DNA of 64,000 nt from Coriaria nepalensis (lineage: Eukaryota; Streptophyta; Magnoliopsida; Cucurbitales; Coriariaceae). The notes under the pieces are model-generated. The model worked only from the letters and a program-made list of their open reading frames with translations. It did no database searches and was not told the origin of the DNA. Shown here in pieces: positions 12,033 through 24,402 of this stretch; positions within the stretch are counted from its first letter, which is position 1; the number at the start of each line of letters is the position of its first letter. Both the position numbers and the translations under genes were made by a program. The stretch spans positions 1,751,001 to 1,815,000 of the forward strand of contig CP114490.1 of NCBI GenBank assembly GCA_027186245.1, in the 5' to 3' direction.

Positions 12033-13329
12033 GATGATGAAGACTTTCGGTTAGCTTTATATTTATATATATATATATATATCGACATAAAGAGAGAGTT
12101 TACTCAAGTGAGACACAGGAAGGGGAATCTAAAGTGGTTGGAAAGGACGTTCAATAATGAATATTCCTGTTTAGTCTGGTCCGAAACAAGGATCTGATTC
12201 TGGGATTATTTTATTACTATAAACCAAACTTCATTAATTTTTTACCCAAGTGAAAAAAAAAAAAAAAAAAATTTGTCATTTTTCTTCTTTCTTAAATTGG
12301 GCTGTTTAATGGGTATTTATTTGGTTAGAACATTTATGGGCTGTAGTACTTGATAAATGGGCTTAATAAATGATCAATCAAGCCCATAAATATTGAAGCA
12401 TATAGGGTGGGCCTTACCTGATTTCCGAGTTCCTAGATAGGTGAGCAAAAAGCACACAACATTTCGGGTCAGGTCGAATCATTATCACTTGGGCCCATAT
12501 TAGTTTTTCAAACTCATTACTGTGACCCATTAAGTAAAATTACAAATATGACCGTGACACGATTAGACCCGCATGAATTACATTATCAAAGTACTTTCAA
12601 CTTTGAGAACCTGGAAAACTACTCGCTCTGAGTCAAAGGCTCAGTAGGAAAGAAATAACACAGCACGCAGTTTTTCATCTTTCCTCTTCTTCTTTTTTCT
12701 GAATGAAAGAGAAAAAGAATTCAAGAATCATATCTGCCTCAGAATACTGCTAGAGATGGTTAAAAAAAGGAAAGGAGAATTCAGACGCCAGAAGGGAATA
12801 TTGCATATCATGAAGATTAGATAGATGGCCAACAAAAAGGAAAAGATGAGGTCCCCTTTTTTTTTTTCTTCTTTTTCAAGTCCTAAAAAGCAACGCTAAC
12901 TAACAAGAGAAGAAAAAGACTCATATTATCACCCATCAATTGCATTACTGCAACCAGTTTGTCTCATCTCTCTCTCCTGCTTCCTTTAAAATCTTCTCTT
13001 CTTAGTTTGACCAGAATCTATGTTTATCTTCGTAAATCACTAATCTCATTTTTTAATTGACCCAGCCAGAATTACTCTCTAAGTATGGTCCGGTTTTTAA
13101 AAATCCAGCATGGCAGATTAGTCAAGCACGTAACTAATTAGCCAGCTCGGTCTGACCACAGTCAACCCCTTTGGACTATTACCTCAATTCCATTTCTTTA
13201 TCACTTTTACCACCCTTTCCTTCTCTTTTCTCTCGAACTCTCATCCCTCAATAAATACTCCGCCAAACCAACCACTCTCCCGTCCAAATCAAAATCATAG
13301 CCTCCATAACATTCAACAGTCTAAAGAAT
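12033..13329. other. Intergenic between SQD2 relic and the small Ser-rich gene
   Basis: No gene seen. Contains a (TA)n tract near 12064-12080, an A run near 12254-12271, a T-rich run near 12858-12873, and an upstream region for the + strand gene with a TATA-like AATAAATACT at about 13250. Confidence 0.55.
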
Positions 13330-13773
13330 ATGTCCAGAAAAGCAAGCAAGCGAGTGAGTTTCAGTCCCGACGTGAATGAAAGACCGTTAACCTTCTTCCT
13401 CAAGGAAAGCAGCAGCCCGGCAAGGAGTAGCTGCAGGAACAGGGTCGTGTCTACAACGTGGACTTTCAGGATGCCCAAAGACTCGAGGATTCTGTCGGTG
13501 AAGTTTCTACGAGGTCTGAGTGCGAAGATGGCGAAAGCTGTTCAATGCGTGTCTGAAACCAGAAGGTCTTCTTCTTCTTCTTCTTCTTCTTCTTCGCGCA
13601 AGGTTTCATCAGCAGCGATATCCAACGCTAGTTTCGTAAGGTCGAGGTCGGTATCTGACGCTGTCGAGTCTCATCGAGCAGAAGCCGTAGAGGATTGTAT
13701 CGAGTTCTTGAATTCTTCGTCTTCTTCGTCCCTGTCGAGATCGAACTCGGTTTCTGGGCGTTCTTGTTACTGA
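13330..13773 (+). CDS. Small basic Ser-rich protein, plant-specific ('josephin-like' in plant annotations)
   Basis: Intronless, 147 residues, start ATG at 13330, stop TGA at 13771-13773. The N-terminus has the basic motif KRVSFSPDVNERP, which I recognise from an uncharacterised plant family often labelled 'josephin-like', although no deubiquitinase catalytic triad is visible. A central basic stretch (TTWTFRMPK...SVKFLRGLSAKMAKA) is followed by a run of 10 Ser encoded by a TCT repeat, and the C-terminus is again Ser-rich. No signal peptide or membrane segment. Function unknown. In Arabidopsis, from memory, a gene so labelled lies next to SQD2, which agrees with its place here. Confidence 0.75.
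   Translation: MSRKASKRVSFSPDVNERPLTFFLKESSSPARSSCRNRVVSTTWTFRMPKDSRILSVKFLRGLSAKMAKAVQCVSETRRSSSSSSSSSSRKVSSAAISNASFVRSRSVSDAVESHRAEAVEDCIEFLNSSSSSSLSRSNSVSGRSCY
13565..13595 (+). repeat. In-frame TCT microsatellite coding for poly-Ser
   Basis: About ten consecutive Ser codons, nearly all TCT, lie inside the small Ser-rich gene. Length variation in steps of 3 bp would keep the frame. Confidence 0.85.
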
Positions 13774-14258
13774 AACCGGATGCATGTAAAATGTAAAGGA
13801 AGAGATTTCATTATTGATCACGATTAATTAAAATATTCATTGTTCAACAGGCCTTAGCTTCTTCCCTAGCTAGCTTGTAAGCTCTTGAGTGTTCGGACCC
13901 AGTATACATTACAGTTTGCTAATTCCGTAGATAGAATCGTTCCGACTTCATTAATGAGGACTTGTTTTTAGCAAAAGATACTAAAATTACATGGTCAAGA
14001 TTCAATCATTCAGGAATCCAAGGAGGAAGAGGATGGCCCACACATGGGGAAGTAAAGTTTTTTTCCGGCCCATCCCTCCTCTTTAATCAACAAATCACTT
14101 ATCCAAATCAATTACACAAATCAGAAATGTCTCCGTTGAACCGATCCACCAATACATCTCAACTGTACACCATAGACACGGACCGCCCAACCAAATTCTC
14201 CGCAAAAATGCGGAAAAAAGAAGGATGGTTTAATCGATCGGCAAGCAGGCAGGCGCCC

Positions 14259-14310
<52 letters not shown>

Positions 14311-14313
14311 CCC
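13774..14313. other. Intergenic between convergent genes
   Basis: 3' flanks of the Ser-rich gene (+) and of the first NPF gene (-). Apart from the trinucleotide repeat at its right end, nothing recognised. Confidence 0.6.
14259..14309. repeat. (ATT)n microsatellite, about 17 units
   Basis: Perfect TTA/ATT repeat starting 5 bp beyond the stop codon of the first NPF gene, so it would lie in that gene's 3' UTR as AAT repeats. It produces false poly-Ile and poly-Asn frames on the two strands. Confidence 0.9.
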
Positions 14314-16370
14314 CTAACTGCAATCACCACAGCAGCAAAACATGCCTGCGTTACATACAAACTCCTGTTCACCACCTTCATCACTCTGAATTGGTTCCTC
14401 GACGTCTTCATTATCTTTAGGCTCCCTGCAAAGACAAAGAGCCGCCACCAAAATGAACAGACCAAGATTGACAGCACTCATGGCAGCCAATAGCCAGTAG
14501 TACTTATCCAAACGGCTCTCGTTCAAAGTGTCTTGAAACCAATTCAACTTCCCTCCCTTTTCACTGTACTCCCCTGCAAGGTGAATTGTAACAGCACTAC
14601 CCATAATCCCCAGTCCTTTTACTGCAGTGCTAAAATATACAACTTCAGTTTTCATGGAAGCTGGACCCCGGTCCGCGACATATAACTGAATAGCATAGTC
14701 ACAGATTCCATCAAGTGCACCAAGAAGTATGAACTGTGGGACCAACCAGAACATAGTCATTGGGACCCGCTCGTCCGGTTTATCGACTAAACCATGTGTT
14801 CTTACCACATCTAGCCTTCGATTCTCCACTTTTGCTGCTGTGATACAACACAGTACAGAGCATATCATCGCCAGAACAAAACCCATTGGGGCCGCATACT
14901 TTCTAGATCCGATTATTGCCTGGAACAAGCCTGCGATACAAAGATAAATCGAGGCAGACTGTCCCTTAGTGAATTCGTGCAAGAACAGAAACATTTGAAG
15001 AGGGACCTTTAGACGACCCACTTTTGGATTCATTTTGCTTGCTTGCACGAGAAAGAAAGTGTTCCCAATGGAGGATACAACCCCGCAAATAATTAGTGTC
15101 ACGAAAACTGGGATCATTCGAAAGAACGTCTTAGTCTCTTCCACTTCTGTTACTCTACAAAGAGACCATATATTCTTCTCTTGTTCCTCTAGAGTTGAGT
15201 CTGGTTTTATGATGGCAGCCTTCTCTAAGCATCTGCATCACATCATACAACCAACATATTCTATAACTTTCAAAATATGACCAAGTAAAAATAATTCTAA
15301 AGAGGAGAGATAAATAGAGAACCTGAGGCCATAAGTGGGGCGTAGTTTATAACGGCGGTTGGGATTCTCGTAGAGCTGGCTGGCATTAGCTTTGGAGCGA
15401 TGAAACATTTTCGAGGCAGAAGCTACAACAACCCTAAAGATAGTGATGAGAGGGCTTCCTCCTGGCTGATTATATCTATACGAACATGAACCACTCAAGA
15501 AAATGAGTAAAGCGACAGCTGAAATTACCGCAGGAACTCCGAACCGGACGGACCAAGGTTTCACATAAGCAAGTACAATAATTCCAGCTATCATAACAAC
15601 AATAACAAAGCAATGTCCCAGAAATTGTCCTGTGACTCTCCTAATTGTATTCTGAACACCGCGATCAAGATCATTAAAAATGGATAACATGCCTTCCACT
15701 GCTTCAGTCATAAAGAATGGTGCTAAAGAGACTAGATGACCTGCTAATCCAACCGCAATTGAAGCTAAAGCAGTGTAGAAGAGGATCTTTTGTTTGTCCC
15801 CAATGCATTTCGACTGATACGCACTGCAACTTCCTGTGACAGGAGGGGTTGAGATTGATAGCAAACCCAGCCCCTTCAAAGAACAAAGAAAAAGAAAAAG
15901 GGTTACTATAAATTATAAAAATGAAACCTTCTTGTCTCTAAACTTGCTATTTACTATATATGCTACTAAGGCACGTTAAGAGAGCCGAAATGAAAAACTT
16001 ACAACACAGTAAGCTGTAGTGGAGACCAACAAGACGGAGAAGTGACCAAGAAAAGTTTCGGCAAAGAAGGACACAGCAACCGGCAAGATTAAAACTAGGC
16101 CTCCCCAGATATTGAGAATGGAAGCAGCGTGTGAGGGGCTAAGCTCCCAAACATCTGTTAGAAAAGTCATCACCAACCATATGGCATACATCGCGAACAT
16201 ATCTGCCCACAACAGAGCTGCAAAATCAAAAGTTTTGTTTCGTAGAAGGTGAATTAGCCACTTCAATAAAATATAGTACATATAGTAGCTCATATTTTGC
16301 AAGTTTGATAGCTCAGAATTTTGGAATTTGAGGAGAATCACGCACCTGTAATCCTTGTATTGAATACCAT
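14314..16370 (-). CDS. NRT1/PTR family (NPF) transporter, paralogue 1
   Basis: Major-facilitator membrane transporter of the plant nitrate/peptide family. Four exons: 16370-16346 (25 nt), 16217-16003, 15873-15323 and 15232-14314; 569 residues. Family signatures seen: HAASILNIWGG, SISTPP, YxxKCIG, FYTALASIAVGLAGH, FGVPAVISAVALLIFLSG, VGRLKVPLQ, FWLVPQFILLGALDG, GLGIMGSA, LAAMSAVNLGLF. Best match, from memory, is the NPF5.5-like clade (At2g38100). The usual N-terminal loop is short and the ExxER motif of TM1 is replaced (WADMFAMYAIW). The substrate cannot be inferred. It is separated from its two paralogues by RPN8 but lies on the same strand. No frame damage. Confidence 0.92.
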
Positions 16371-18157
16371 TTCTAACTAGCGTTAGTTAATATCGACTGG
16401 GTTTTTGTGTGTGAAAACTGGAAAGAAGAGCATTTACCGTAAGAGAATCAACTGGGTTTTTGAAGAGGAAGATAGAATGTTACGAGCAAACTGGTGTTAT
16501 GCTGACAGAAAGTTAACCAATTTATACAGAGTACGGTACGGAAGTCAGCCTGTTATGTTGACATTAGTGTAACTTCAGAGATGTTTCCTCGCTCATGAGG
16601 ATTGCGTCATATACATGTCTGACGCAATCGTACGTTGTGAATGTCATGGAAACTGGAAAGAGTTTGCTCTGACTAACTAGTTAGTAGAAGATATTATGAT
16701 GCTTGAATCGTTTAAGAAACTGGAAATGAAATTATTCCCAATTGTCTCATAAATGGTTTACAGGGTAAGGCAACCACGTCTTTTTTGACATTGGCGGAAG
16801 GACATAAGTTGACATTTTCTCCTCCCCAACTTGCAGTACGGTTCCGTCGTTTACTTTAGTCGAACAGACATGGGCAAATTATCTTTAGAAGACGTTTGTA
16901 CTGTCACTTCATTTCGATCCCAAACTAAGTCAACCTCTTTCCCAAAAAAGAATTGGGGAATGAGAAAACAAGCAGCCTGGGTTATCAATCAGCAGCGTAA
17001 CCAACAAGAAGTCCATTTACAATCCCAGAAATGACGTTGTCGAGATGAAAAATCCAATACTCTAGAGATCATTTCAGGGCAACTTTCCTACGCACCCTGC
17101 AACCTAAAAAGACGGTTAAAAGCAAGATGGTTTATGGTTTTAGACCACAAACAGCTATGAAACCAAACCAAACTACTTTCAATTTGACTCCTTTTGTCTG
17201 AACTCCAATCTACTAGCTTGTGTCGTTGGTAACTTGCTATATATTAAGCAGATCCATTAGGATATTTTATGCTATAAACAGTATGATGAGGACAAAAATA
17301 CTTCCCTGACTTAGGGTCGGATCCATACTTGGAATTAAAAAGGTAATGGATATTTTATGCCATAAAGGACAAAAATACCCCTCTACTCGGGTCCATGCTA
17401 GAATCAAAAGGGCTGCGGCTCAAGAACAAGGCGAGGCATATTGCTTAGAGGCCCAGTGCCATCAGCCTAAGAATGCCCAAGTGCATCGTCTGAAAGCGTT
17501 AAATCTAAGAGTGCCTCATAAGAGAGTGAATGTCTAAACTATCCACAATTTCATCATATAAACACTAAAATCAGGTAAAATCTCATCAAACTTTATCATT
17601 TCGAGAGTTTTGACTCTAGAAGACTATCATATGTGATAGTAAGGTACATGCTCACACAAAATTCAAAACTCTAGTTGTTTAATATTTTGATCGCTTCCAT
17701 CAAAACTCTAGTAATATCTGAAGAGTTCGTAAGTGATAACTCCAACATTTTCTTTGTGTTTTCTCCATTTTGTAGATGCAACTCCACGAACATAGTGTGG
17801 GACTTGATGCCAACACACTATTCAAGCAAAGTAAAGATGATATTCAGACAAATTCATAACTTCTGAACTTGCACCATGACCCGTGAAAGAGGGGTGATAA
17901 ATGTCTATTGCTCAAGTATGCTGGGAAAAATACAGTTATCATTGGAAAATAAACAAATCAACAGTGCAAATTCTTATCAAAGAAACCTCTCATCTCTCTC
18001 TCTCTCTCTCTCCATAGTCTGTCATATAGAAGACAAAATCCTCATGAATTGATACCTAAACATGTTCCTTCAAGAACTAGGGCTTCTCTGGATGGTTTGG
18101 AAAACTAGGAGAGATGGTTTGGAAAACTCGGAGAGGGGCCTATTGAAAGTTGAAACT
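16371..18157. other. Intergenic: NPF-1 promoter side and RPN8 3' flank
   Basis: No gene seen. Contains the TGACG-bearing inverted repeat at 16600-16629 (separate entry) and a (CT)n run near 17995-18012. The short frames at 16831-17034 and 17346-17537 match nothing known. Confidence 0.55.
16600..16629. promoter_or_regulatory. Inverted repeat with TGACG cores upstream of NPF-1
   Basis: GATTGCGTCA (16600-16609) and TGACGCAATC (16620-16629) are exact reverse complements separated by 10 bp. Each arm holds a TGACG core, the half-site bound by TGA-type bZIP factors. It lies about 230 bp upstream of the NPF-1 start codon (minus strand). Regulatory function is inference. Confidence 0.4.
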
Positions 18158-20878
18158 TCAGCTTCCGGACACAGCAGGGACTGATGCTGGTTTGGCATCC
18201 TCAGCTTTCTCATGCTCCTTGTTTAACATCTAGGAAAGGAAAACAATAAATAAAATAAAATAAAAATGTCAAAAAAATCTAAATATCTGAACTGACTATT
18301 GTTATACTAGCTCGTATAACTCTGCTGAGAAAGGGAACGTCACCTTGTTGTTGATCAAGTTATGGAGTGCGATTACGCTTCTTATGAGAGAAGAAAGATA
18401 TATAACCAGCATCATATCATTTGTTTTTACTGCACAAATAGGATAAATATGGATCAAAGATTTTAAAAAATAGATAAATCGATCAAATAACTGAAACTTA
18501 GAATTTTTGGGCTTCCATCACCTGCAAATGATTTGATTAACTCGTTTACATTGAGATTTGGAAGCAGGTTGAAGACATCCTGCATTATGCAGTAAAGGGC
18601 TACTGGAGTCAGTAACAAAATAAGACCACAAGGCATACATCAAATAAAACCAGAAACTGAAACAAGCATGTTTAAACATGGATCTTGTCCAGTGAACCTG
18701 CAAATGGTAAAGGATCTCATGATTTAAAGGAAGCTTCTCTTCAATTACAAGATCAAGGTAACTGCGAATCTCCTGTAGTCGGGCATCCAAACCCTTTAAA
18801 GCTGTTAGTTTTCCAGTAACCTGTGGAAAGGTGACTGTTCAACGACCATTTATGCATTTTGATAATTAAGAAACTGAAAAATAACCCTTACAACCACAGA
18901 CCTCAGTTGCAAGTGTACTGATAGTTGTATCCTTGACATCCCTAAGTAAGTGTTCCACTCCTGTTGTAAAATATGTTGCGAAAGTTACAACTGACAGAAA
19001 TGATATATAGATAATCCACAATGAGAAGTGAAATTTGGATACCAGGACTTACCAATTTCCTCCACCTCATGGGCAGCAATTTCTGAAGGCACGTGAACAA
19101 AAATCTTTTGGCTCTTCTGAGTGGCATTCTGTTATGATATTAAAGAGTTACTTGACCTCAAAGCTAGGACATATAAAGAGTGCTTGTTAGAGGGCAAAAT
19201 AATGATGTGAATTCCATTTCCTTAGTCTCCCTACTGGTATAATTATCAATTATGGTAAACAGGTAAAGTCAGTGGAATACAATCTCTATTTTAAGCATTC
19301 AATGAACAAGGGGCCACAATTTTTTTTAAAAAGTAAAAACATCAATTACCTCTTTAACTTCTTCGACGTCATAGTAGGCTTTGGTAGGTATTCCAAGCTC
19401 CTTAGGTTGGACATCAATAATGACAAGGACAGGATTTGGGACATAACTATATTAAACAACAGGGAATACAATTAGGATCAGATGACAGAAAATAGCCATA
19501 ACCCATATCAGAAGAGTAAGTAGTCCAAATGCATACCAGTAGATAAGAAGTATACTTTCTAAGGGGGATGAATTTAAGGTTTTGAAAATAAAACCTATTT
19601 AGATGAGATAATGCGTAACAAAATTGAATATTCCTATGAACTTCAATATATACATATATAAACATAAATGAAGATACGTGACTTACTTGTGGAAAAGTTG
19701 GTGAATATCTAAATCATTCTCTCTTAGTTTCGGGCCTGTACTATACCAGCCTACAACATGCTCTTTGGCTGCAGAAACATTAGAAAAGCATTAAAATTTC
19801 ATATATATACATAGATAGATAGATAATATCTCCTTACAAAAGGTTTAGGTAATGAAAACTAAATACAAAGAAACTATACCATTTATTCTCTTGAACATTG
19901 AAAACATCGATTCATGATAGTTGTGGTCAAGAAACCATATGTTAGGATCTTTATCATCTTCCTCGAAGGGCACTGGAATACAGAATACTCTAATTAGAAA
20001 TATTAAAAACCATGAACACTGCAAGATAGAATTACCAATGACAAAGAGCCAGAGGTCCCAGGAACCTCTGACCCACTTATCCCTCACTTGCTCAAAATAC
20101 AAGTCATTCCATTTCAAAACAGTAAAACCTATAATTTATTAAAAAAATTGACATACAGTAGCTTGTAGAAAGTTTCATACAAGAAAAAATCAGTTAGGTT
20201 GAGATGACACCAGTGCTTTCCTTGATTGCCAACCACTTGCAAATTATAGTCAAAATAAGATCAATTAGTCTGGTCCACATTTCCAAAATGTTCACACTTT
20301 ACGGCCCATAAAGCCTAACTTCTCAGCCCTCAAAATTTTACACTTTACACCATTAGTCAATCAAGAATGTAACCATCGAGAAATTTTCGTCCTAACACTT
20401 GACAACAGCATCAATTCTCGGCGTATCGAAGAAACACACAAATTTTGCATAAAACCTAAGCGTAGGTTTTGATGCTGAGAAAACTCAAAAGTGCCAATGA
20501 AGTAAAATAGATCGAATGTCTAGCTCAAGGAACCGCTATATCTCTAGGTGAACATACTAAAAAACGCCCGACCCCTAGGTCCCAAAATGTTAACCTCAAA
20601 GACTAGTCCATAAAGCAACCAAACAGAATTAAAGCTGAAAACGCTCAGATCCAAAACGAAACTAAGAAAACTGGAAAATTGAAAGACCGACCTGCATAGC
20701 TGTTGGAGACGTCGACGGTGCCTTTAAAAGAGCTACCGAGTAGCACTCCGACGACTCTTTTGCGAGTGTCCCTGGCAACTCTATTGTAGTTATCGACGAT
20801 GCTGAGTAGGACCAGAGGATGAACTACCACTTTCTCAATGGGCCTCAACGATATTTGTTGCGACTTAATCACGTCCAT
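18158..20878 (-). CDS. RPN8: 26S proteasome lid subunit RPN8 (MPN-domain protein)
   Basis: Structural partner of the deubiquitinase RPN11 in the 19S lid. Ten exons: 20878-20692, 19972-19880, 19768-19687, 19446-19350, 19128-19053, 18960-18902, 18820-18698, 18579-18522, 18429-18344 and 18229-18158; 310 residues, the normal length. [38 protein letters not shown] and VPFEEDDKD...[12 protein letters not shown] give the MPN domain. The JAMM zinc site is not intact, as expected for the inactive MPN subunit. [11 protein letters not shown] and the [19 protein letters not shown] helices follow. The C-terminus is a short charged tail. The gene sits inside the NPF cluster on the same strand. The upstream region has several TGGGCC site II motifs. 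Confidence 0.96.
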
Positions 20879-21514
20879 GGCGATAAGATTCTGCTTCTTT
20901 TCCCTGCAGAATGACGACCAGCTTCAAATCGGTTTGGTTCCTCCTCTCCTCTGTACCAGGTTTTCTTGTTCGAGGAGTAAACTTCTCTTTCCAGATTCCA
21001 CTCCGACTTACCTCCAGGGACTCTTTTCGCTTTTATTCGCTAGATACTCAATTTAACACTTTTACAGGCCCAAAAATACGATAGCCTACCTTCTGAGAAC
21101 GGCCCAATTTTGGGCCCATGAAACTATGAGGTAGCCTATCACACTTGGCCCAACCTCTTGAATTAATCTTCTATTTTATTTTTTATTTTTATTCCAAAAA
21201 TAGATTTATTCATAGAGACAAAATAGATATGTCCAACACTATTTAAACATATCTATTTAAATAAATAAATAAATAAAAGAAATAAGGATAGTGTAAGTAA
21301 GTTGTTCAGACAGGAACAAATAACACACTTTGGATTAAAGTAAACTTAGTAGCCGAATCACAAAACCAACGACTTCTTTCTTCTAGAAGAACACAAAAAC
21401 ATTACATGAGTTTCATGAACTCATTTTCGCCCCTTTACCCTATACAACAGTGCAAACATGCAGTTGATATCAAATTAGTAGCGTCTAAGGAACAAACATA
21501 TCACTCTGTTTAAT
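20879..21514 (-). promoter_or_regulatory. RPN8 upstream region with clustered site II (TGGGCC) motifs
   Basis: GGCCCA or TGGGCC cores at 21067-21072, 21101-21106, 21111-21116 (palindromic TGGGCCCA, 21111-21118) and 21147-21152. Such clusters are typical of plant housekeeping promoters (ribosomal and proteasome genes, TCP-type factors). The far end of this stretch is the 3' flank of NPF-2, AT-rich with an AAAT tandem tract near 21258-21276. Confidence 0.5.
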
Positions 21515-23502
21515 TTACAAATCAAATAGCGAGACGGAGCGTGTGATTTCAACTCGGGATTGTGAACCGGCGAAAAAGCAACAACATTCCACATAATCAT
21601 CATAAGGGTGACCGGAGTCATCATACTGAACCGGATAATCATCATTTACTCCATCGGACTCCCGGAAACGATAAAAAATCGCCCCCACTATATACACTCC
21701 AAGATTGACAGCACTCATAGCAGCCAATAACCAGTAATACTTATCCAAACGGCTCCTATTCAAAGTGTGCTGAAACCAATTCAATTTCCCTCCCTTTTCA
21801 CTAAACTGCCCTGCAAGATGAACCGTAAGAGCACTACCAATGATTCCTAATCCCTTTACTGCACCAGTAATATAAATAAGGGAACTCTTCATGGAAGCTG
21901 AAGATTGATTACTGAAAAACATGTCAATAGATTTATCAGAAAGTCCATCAGCTACACCTAGAAGCATAAATTGTGGGACCAGCCAGAATATACTCATAGG
22001 GATCCTGTCGTCCGGTTTGTCTGCTAAACCATGGATGTTCATCACATTTAGCCTTCGATCTTCCACTTTTGCTGCAGTAATACAACATAAAACTGAACAA
22101 ATCATTGCAGCTGCAATTCCTACTGGGGCTGCATACTTTCTTGAATTGACAAATCCGCAGAAGCAACTTGCAAATTGGAAGTAATTTATGACGGATTGCG
22201 ACATTGCTAGGACATAGAAAACTAAAAGGGTCTGAAGAGGGACCTTTAAGCGGCCCACTTTCGGATTCAAATTCCTTGCTTGCTCAAGAAAGTAAGTGTT
22301 ACCGATTGAAGATACAAGCCCAACAAGAACAACAGTTAACCACATTGGGATCATTCGAATAGTAACCTTAGTCTCTTCCACTTCAGTTACTCTACAAAGA
22401 CTCCATCTGTTCATCTCTTGCTGCTCTAGAGGCGGGTTTGTTTTTATAACAGCAGCCTTCTCTAGGCAACTGCATCAAACAACAAATTTGCAGAGTTACG
22501 TAAAATAAAGATAACAATTGAAGTTGCAAAATTTAAATCATACCTTAGGCCTCGGGTGTGAAGTAATTGATGATCAATTTCGGAATTTTCATACAGCTGA
22601 TCTGGACTAGCCGGGGAAGGGTAAAACATCTTGGAAGCAGAAGCAACAAAGACTCGGAAAATAGTGGTGAGAGGGCTTCCTTGAGGTTTGGTATATCTAT
22701 AAGAGCATACACCACTCAAGAATAGTAATGTTGCAACAATCGTACATATTGCAGGGACACCGAATCGGACGGACCAAGGTTTGACATAGGTAAGTCCAAT
22801 AGTTCCTCCTATTATGAAAAGCACGACAAAGACTGTTCCTGCTATCTGGGGCTTGCTCATCTGCATATTTTCGCCACGACCGTCTTCTACTTGGTCTTGA
22901 AGGAACTGTCCTAGAGAGACTAGATGGCCTGAAATTCCTATTGCCATTAAAGCTAAAGAAATGTAGAAAAGGTTTTCTTGAGTGTCTCCAATGCATTCAG
23001 GTTTGTATGCGGTGCAATGGCCCCCTGTGAATGGTGGGGTGGACACTGAGAGCAAGATTAGTCCCTGAAAAGTCAACCATAAAATGATGCAGGGAAATTA
23101 ACTAAAGCTAGGAATCTAACTGGAGTTTGTTTGGGAAATTCACTTACGACGCAATAGGCGATACTAGAGAGCAATAACATGGAGAAATGACCGATAGAGG
23201 AATCGGCAATAAAGGTCATGGGAAGAGGCAGGATAGCAGCAACGCCGTTCCAGACGTTAAGGATGCCAGCAGCATGTGTGATGCTAAGATCCCAAACTTC
23301 AGTTAAGTAAGTCATCATGACCCAAATGGCATATGATGTTAACACATCAGACCACATCAGAACTGCAATCAAAGTCAAAAGAAAAGAAGTTTAAGAGAAG
23401 GATTTGCACTCATCATTAGATACATTCAAGAGTGAAAACTTTGGGCAAAGGGAAATGATCTAAGTTCAACTACGTACCAATAATCCTTACAAAGGATACC
23501 AT
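21515..23502 (-). CDS. NRT1/PTR family (NPF) transporter, paralogue 2
   Basis: Four exons: 23502-23478 (25 nt), 23362-23148, 23064-22544 and 22469-21515; 571 residues. The exon plan is the same as the neighbours, with exon 2 exactly 215 nt in all three copies. Starts MVSFVRII and continues VLMWSDVLTSYAIWVMMTYLTEVW; no ExxER motif in TM1. Shared signatures: GHFSMLLLSS, SVSTPPFTG, FGVPAICTIVATLLFLSG, VGRLKVPLQ, FWLVPQFMLLGVADGLSD, GLGIIGSALTVHLAG, LAAMSAVNLGVYIVG. The middle of exon 3 (QDQVEDGRGEN) and the C-terminal tail differ most from the paralogues. Plasma-membrane or tonoplast location and substrate are unknown. About 0.9 kb upstream of it begins the end of paralogue 3. Confidence 0.92.
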
Positions 23503-24402
23503 TTCTGACTTTCGTAAGTATAACAGAACTGAATTCAGATTAGAACGTGAACACGAAACTGGAAGTTGTTGTTGAAGATGTAAGAACAAAAGACAGACGC
23601 TTATCTTGTTTATAGATGAAGGGAGTTCAAAGAGAGAAGAGAAGGAGAAGAGCTTGAAACACGTTCTTTCTTTGTCAGTTGGCTATTTTTTTATCCTCTT
23701 TTTTTACCTGCTTTTGTTTTGACAATTAGTGCAAGTTCGATGGTGCTTCCTTCTTATTCCTGCATTTGTTTACTCGCAACTTGTACTCCGCAATGCGCGT
23801 AAGCCAGTGTAGAACATAGTAATCTTCTGCCTCATTAAGACTTGTAATCAAGCTCAGTTTTTTGACGTAGTCAATCAGAGAGAGAGAGAGAGAGAGAGAG
23901 GGAGGGAGGGAGATCGATTTACTTAGTCTAAGTTATAACTGAAAAACATTGATATCAGAATTTCTACGCGATACCAGTTTACTTGATTAATCAGATCAAA
24001 CTCGGAGTCTGCTTGAATTATGGGAGAGTCAACGTTCTTTCGCAATTATTGATCTTAAAAACAAGATATTGACTGCTAATTTTATTAAATCCTGGTCGTG
24101 GTCAGGTCGGTATCACTATATCAATAGACAACAGGTCTGTATAAATTGCCTTATTTCAGCCGACTGACGGGAAACAGTTACTCTGTTTTTCTAAAAAGAT
24201 GAGTCGAAAGCAGAGGAAGAGAACAGAGTATGTAATTGGAAACAGGGTATAAAGGTCGAAAACAGAGTATTCTCTCTTCTTCCTTTTTTTTTTTGTTTTC
24301 TGATGAGATCAATTTTAAAGTTACCAAATGTTGAACCAAGTTATATATTCCGAGATAGAGATGGTAATAAATTGAAGAAAAAAATGCAAAAACCTGTATC
24401 AT
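23503..24402. other. Intergenic between tandem NPF genes
   Basis: Promoter side of NPF-2 and 3' flank of NPF-3. A (GA)n run of about 22 bp lies near 23878-23900. No gene remnant recognised. Confidence 0.55.

Noticed and set aside
14121..14477. Poly-Asn minus frame and poly-Ile + frame
   Set aside because: Products of the (ATT)n microsatellite just beyond the NPF-1 stop codon.
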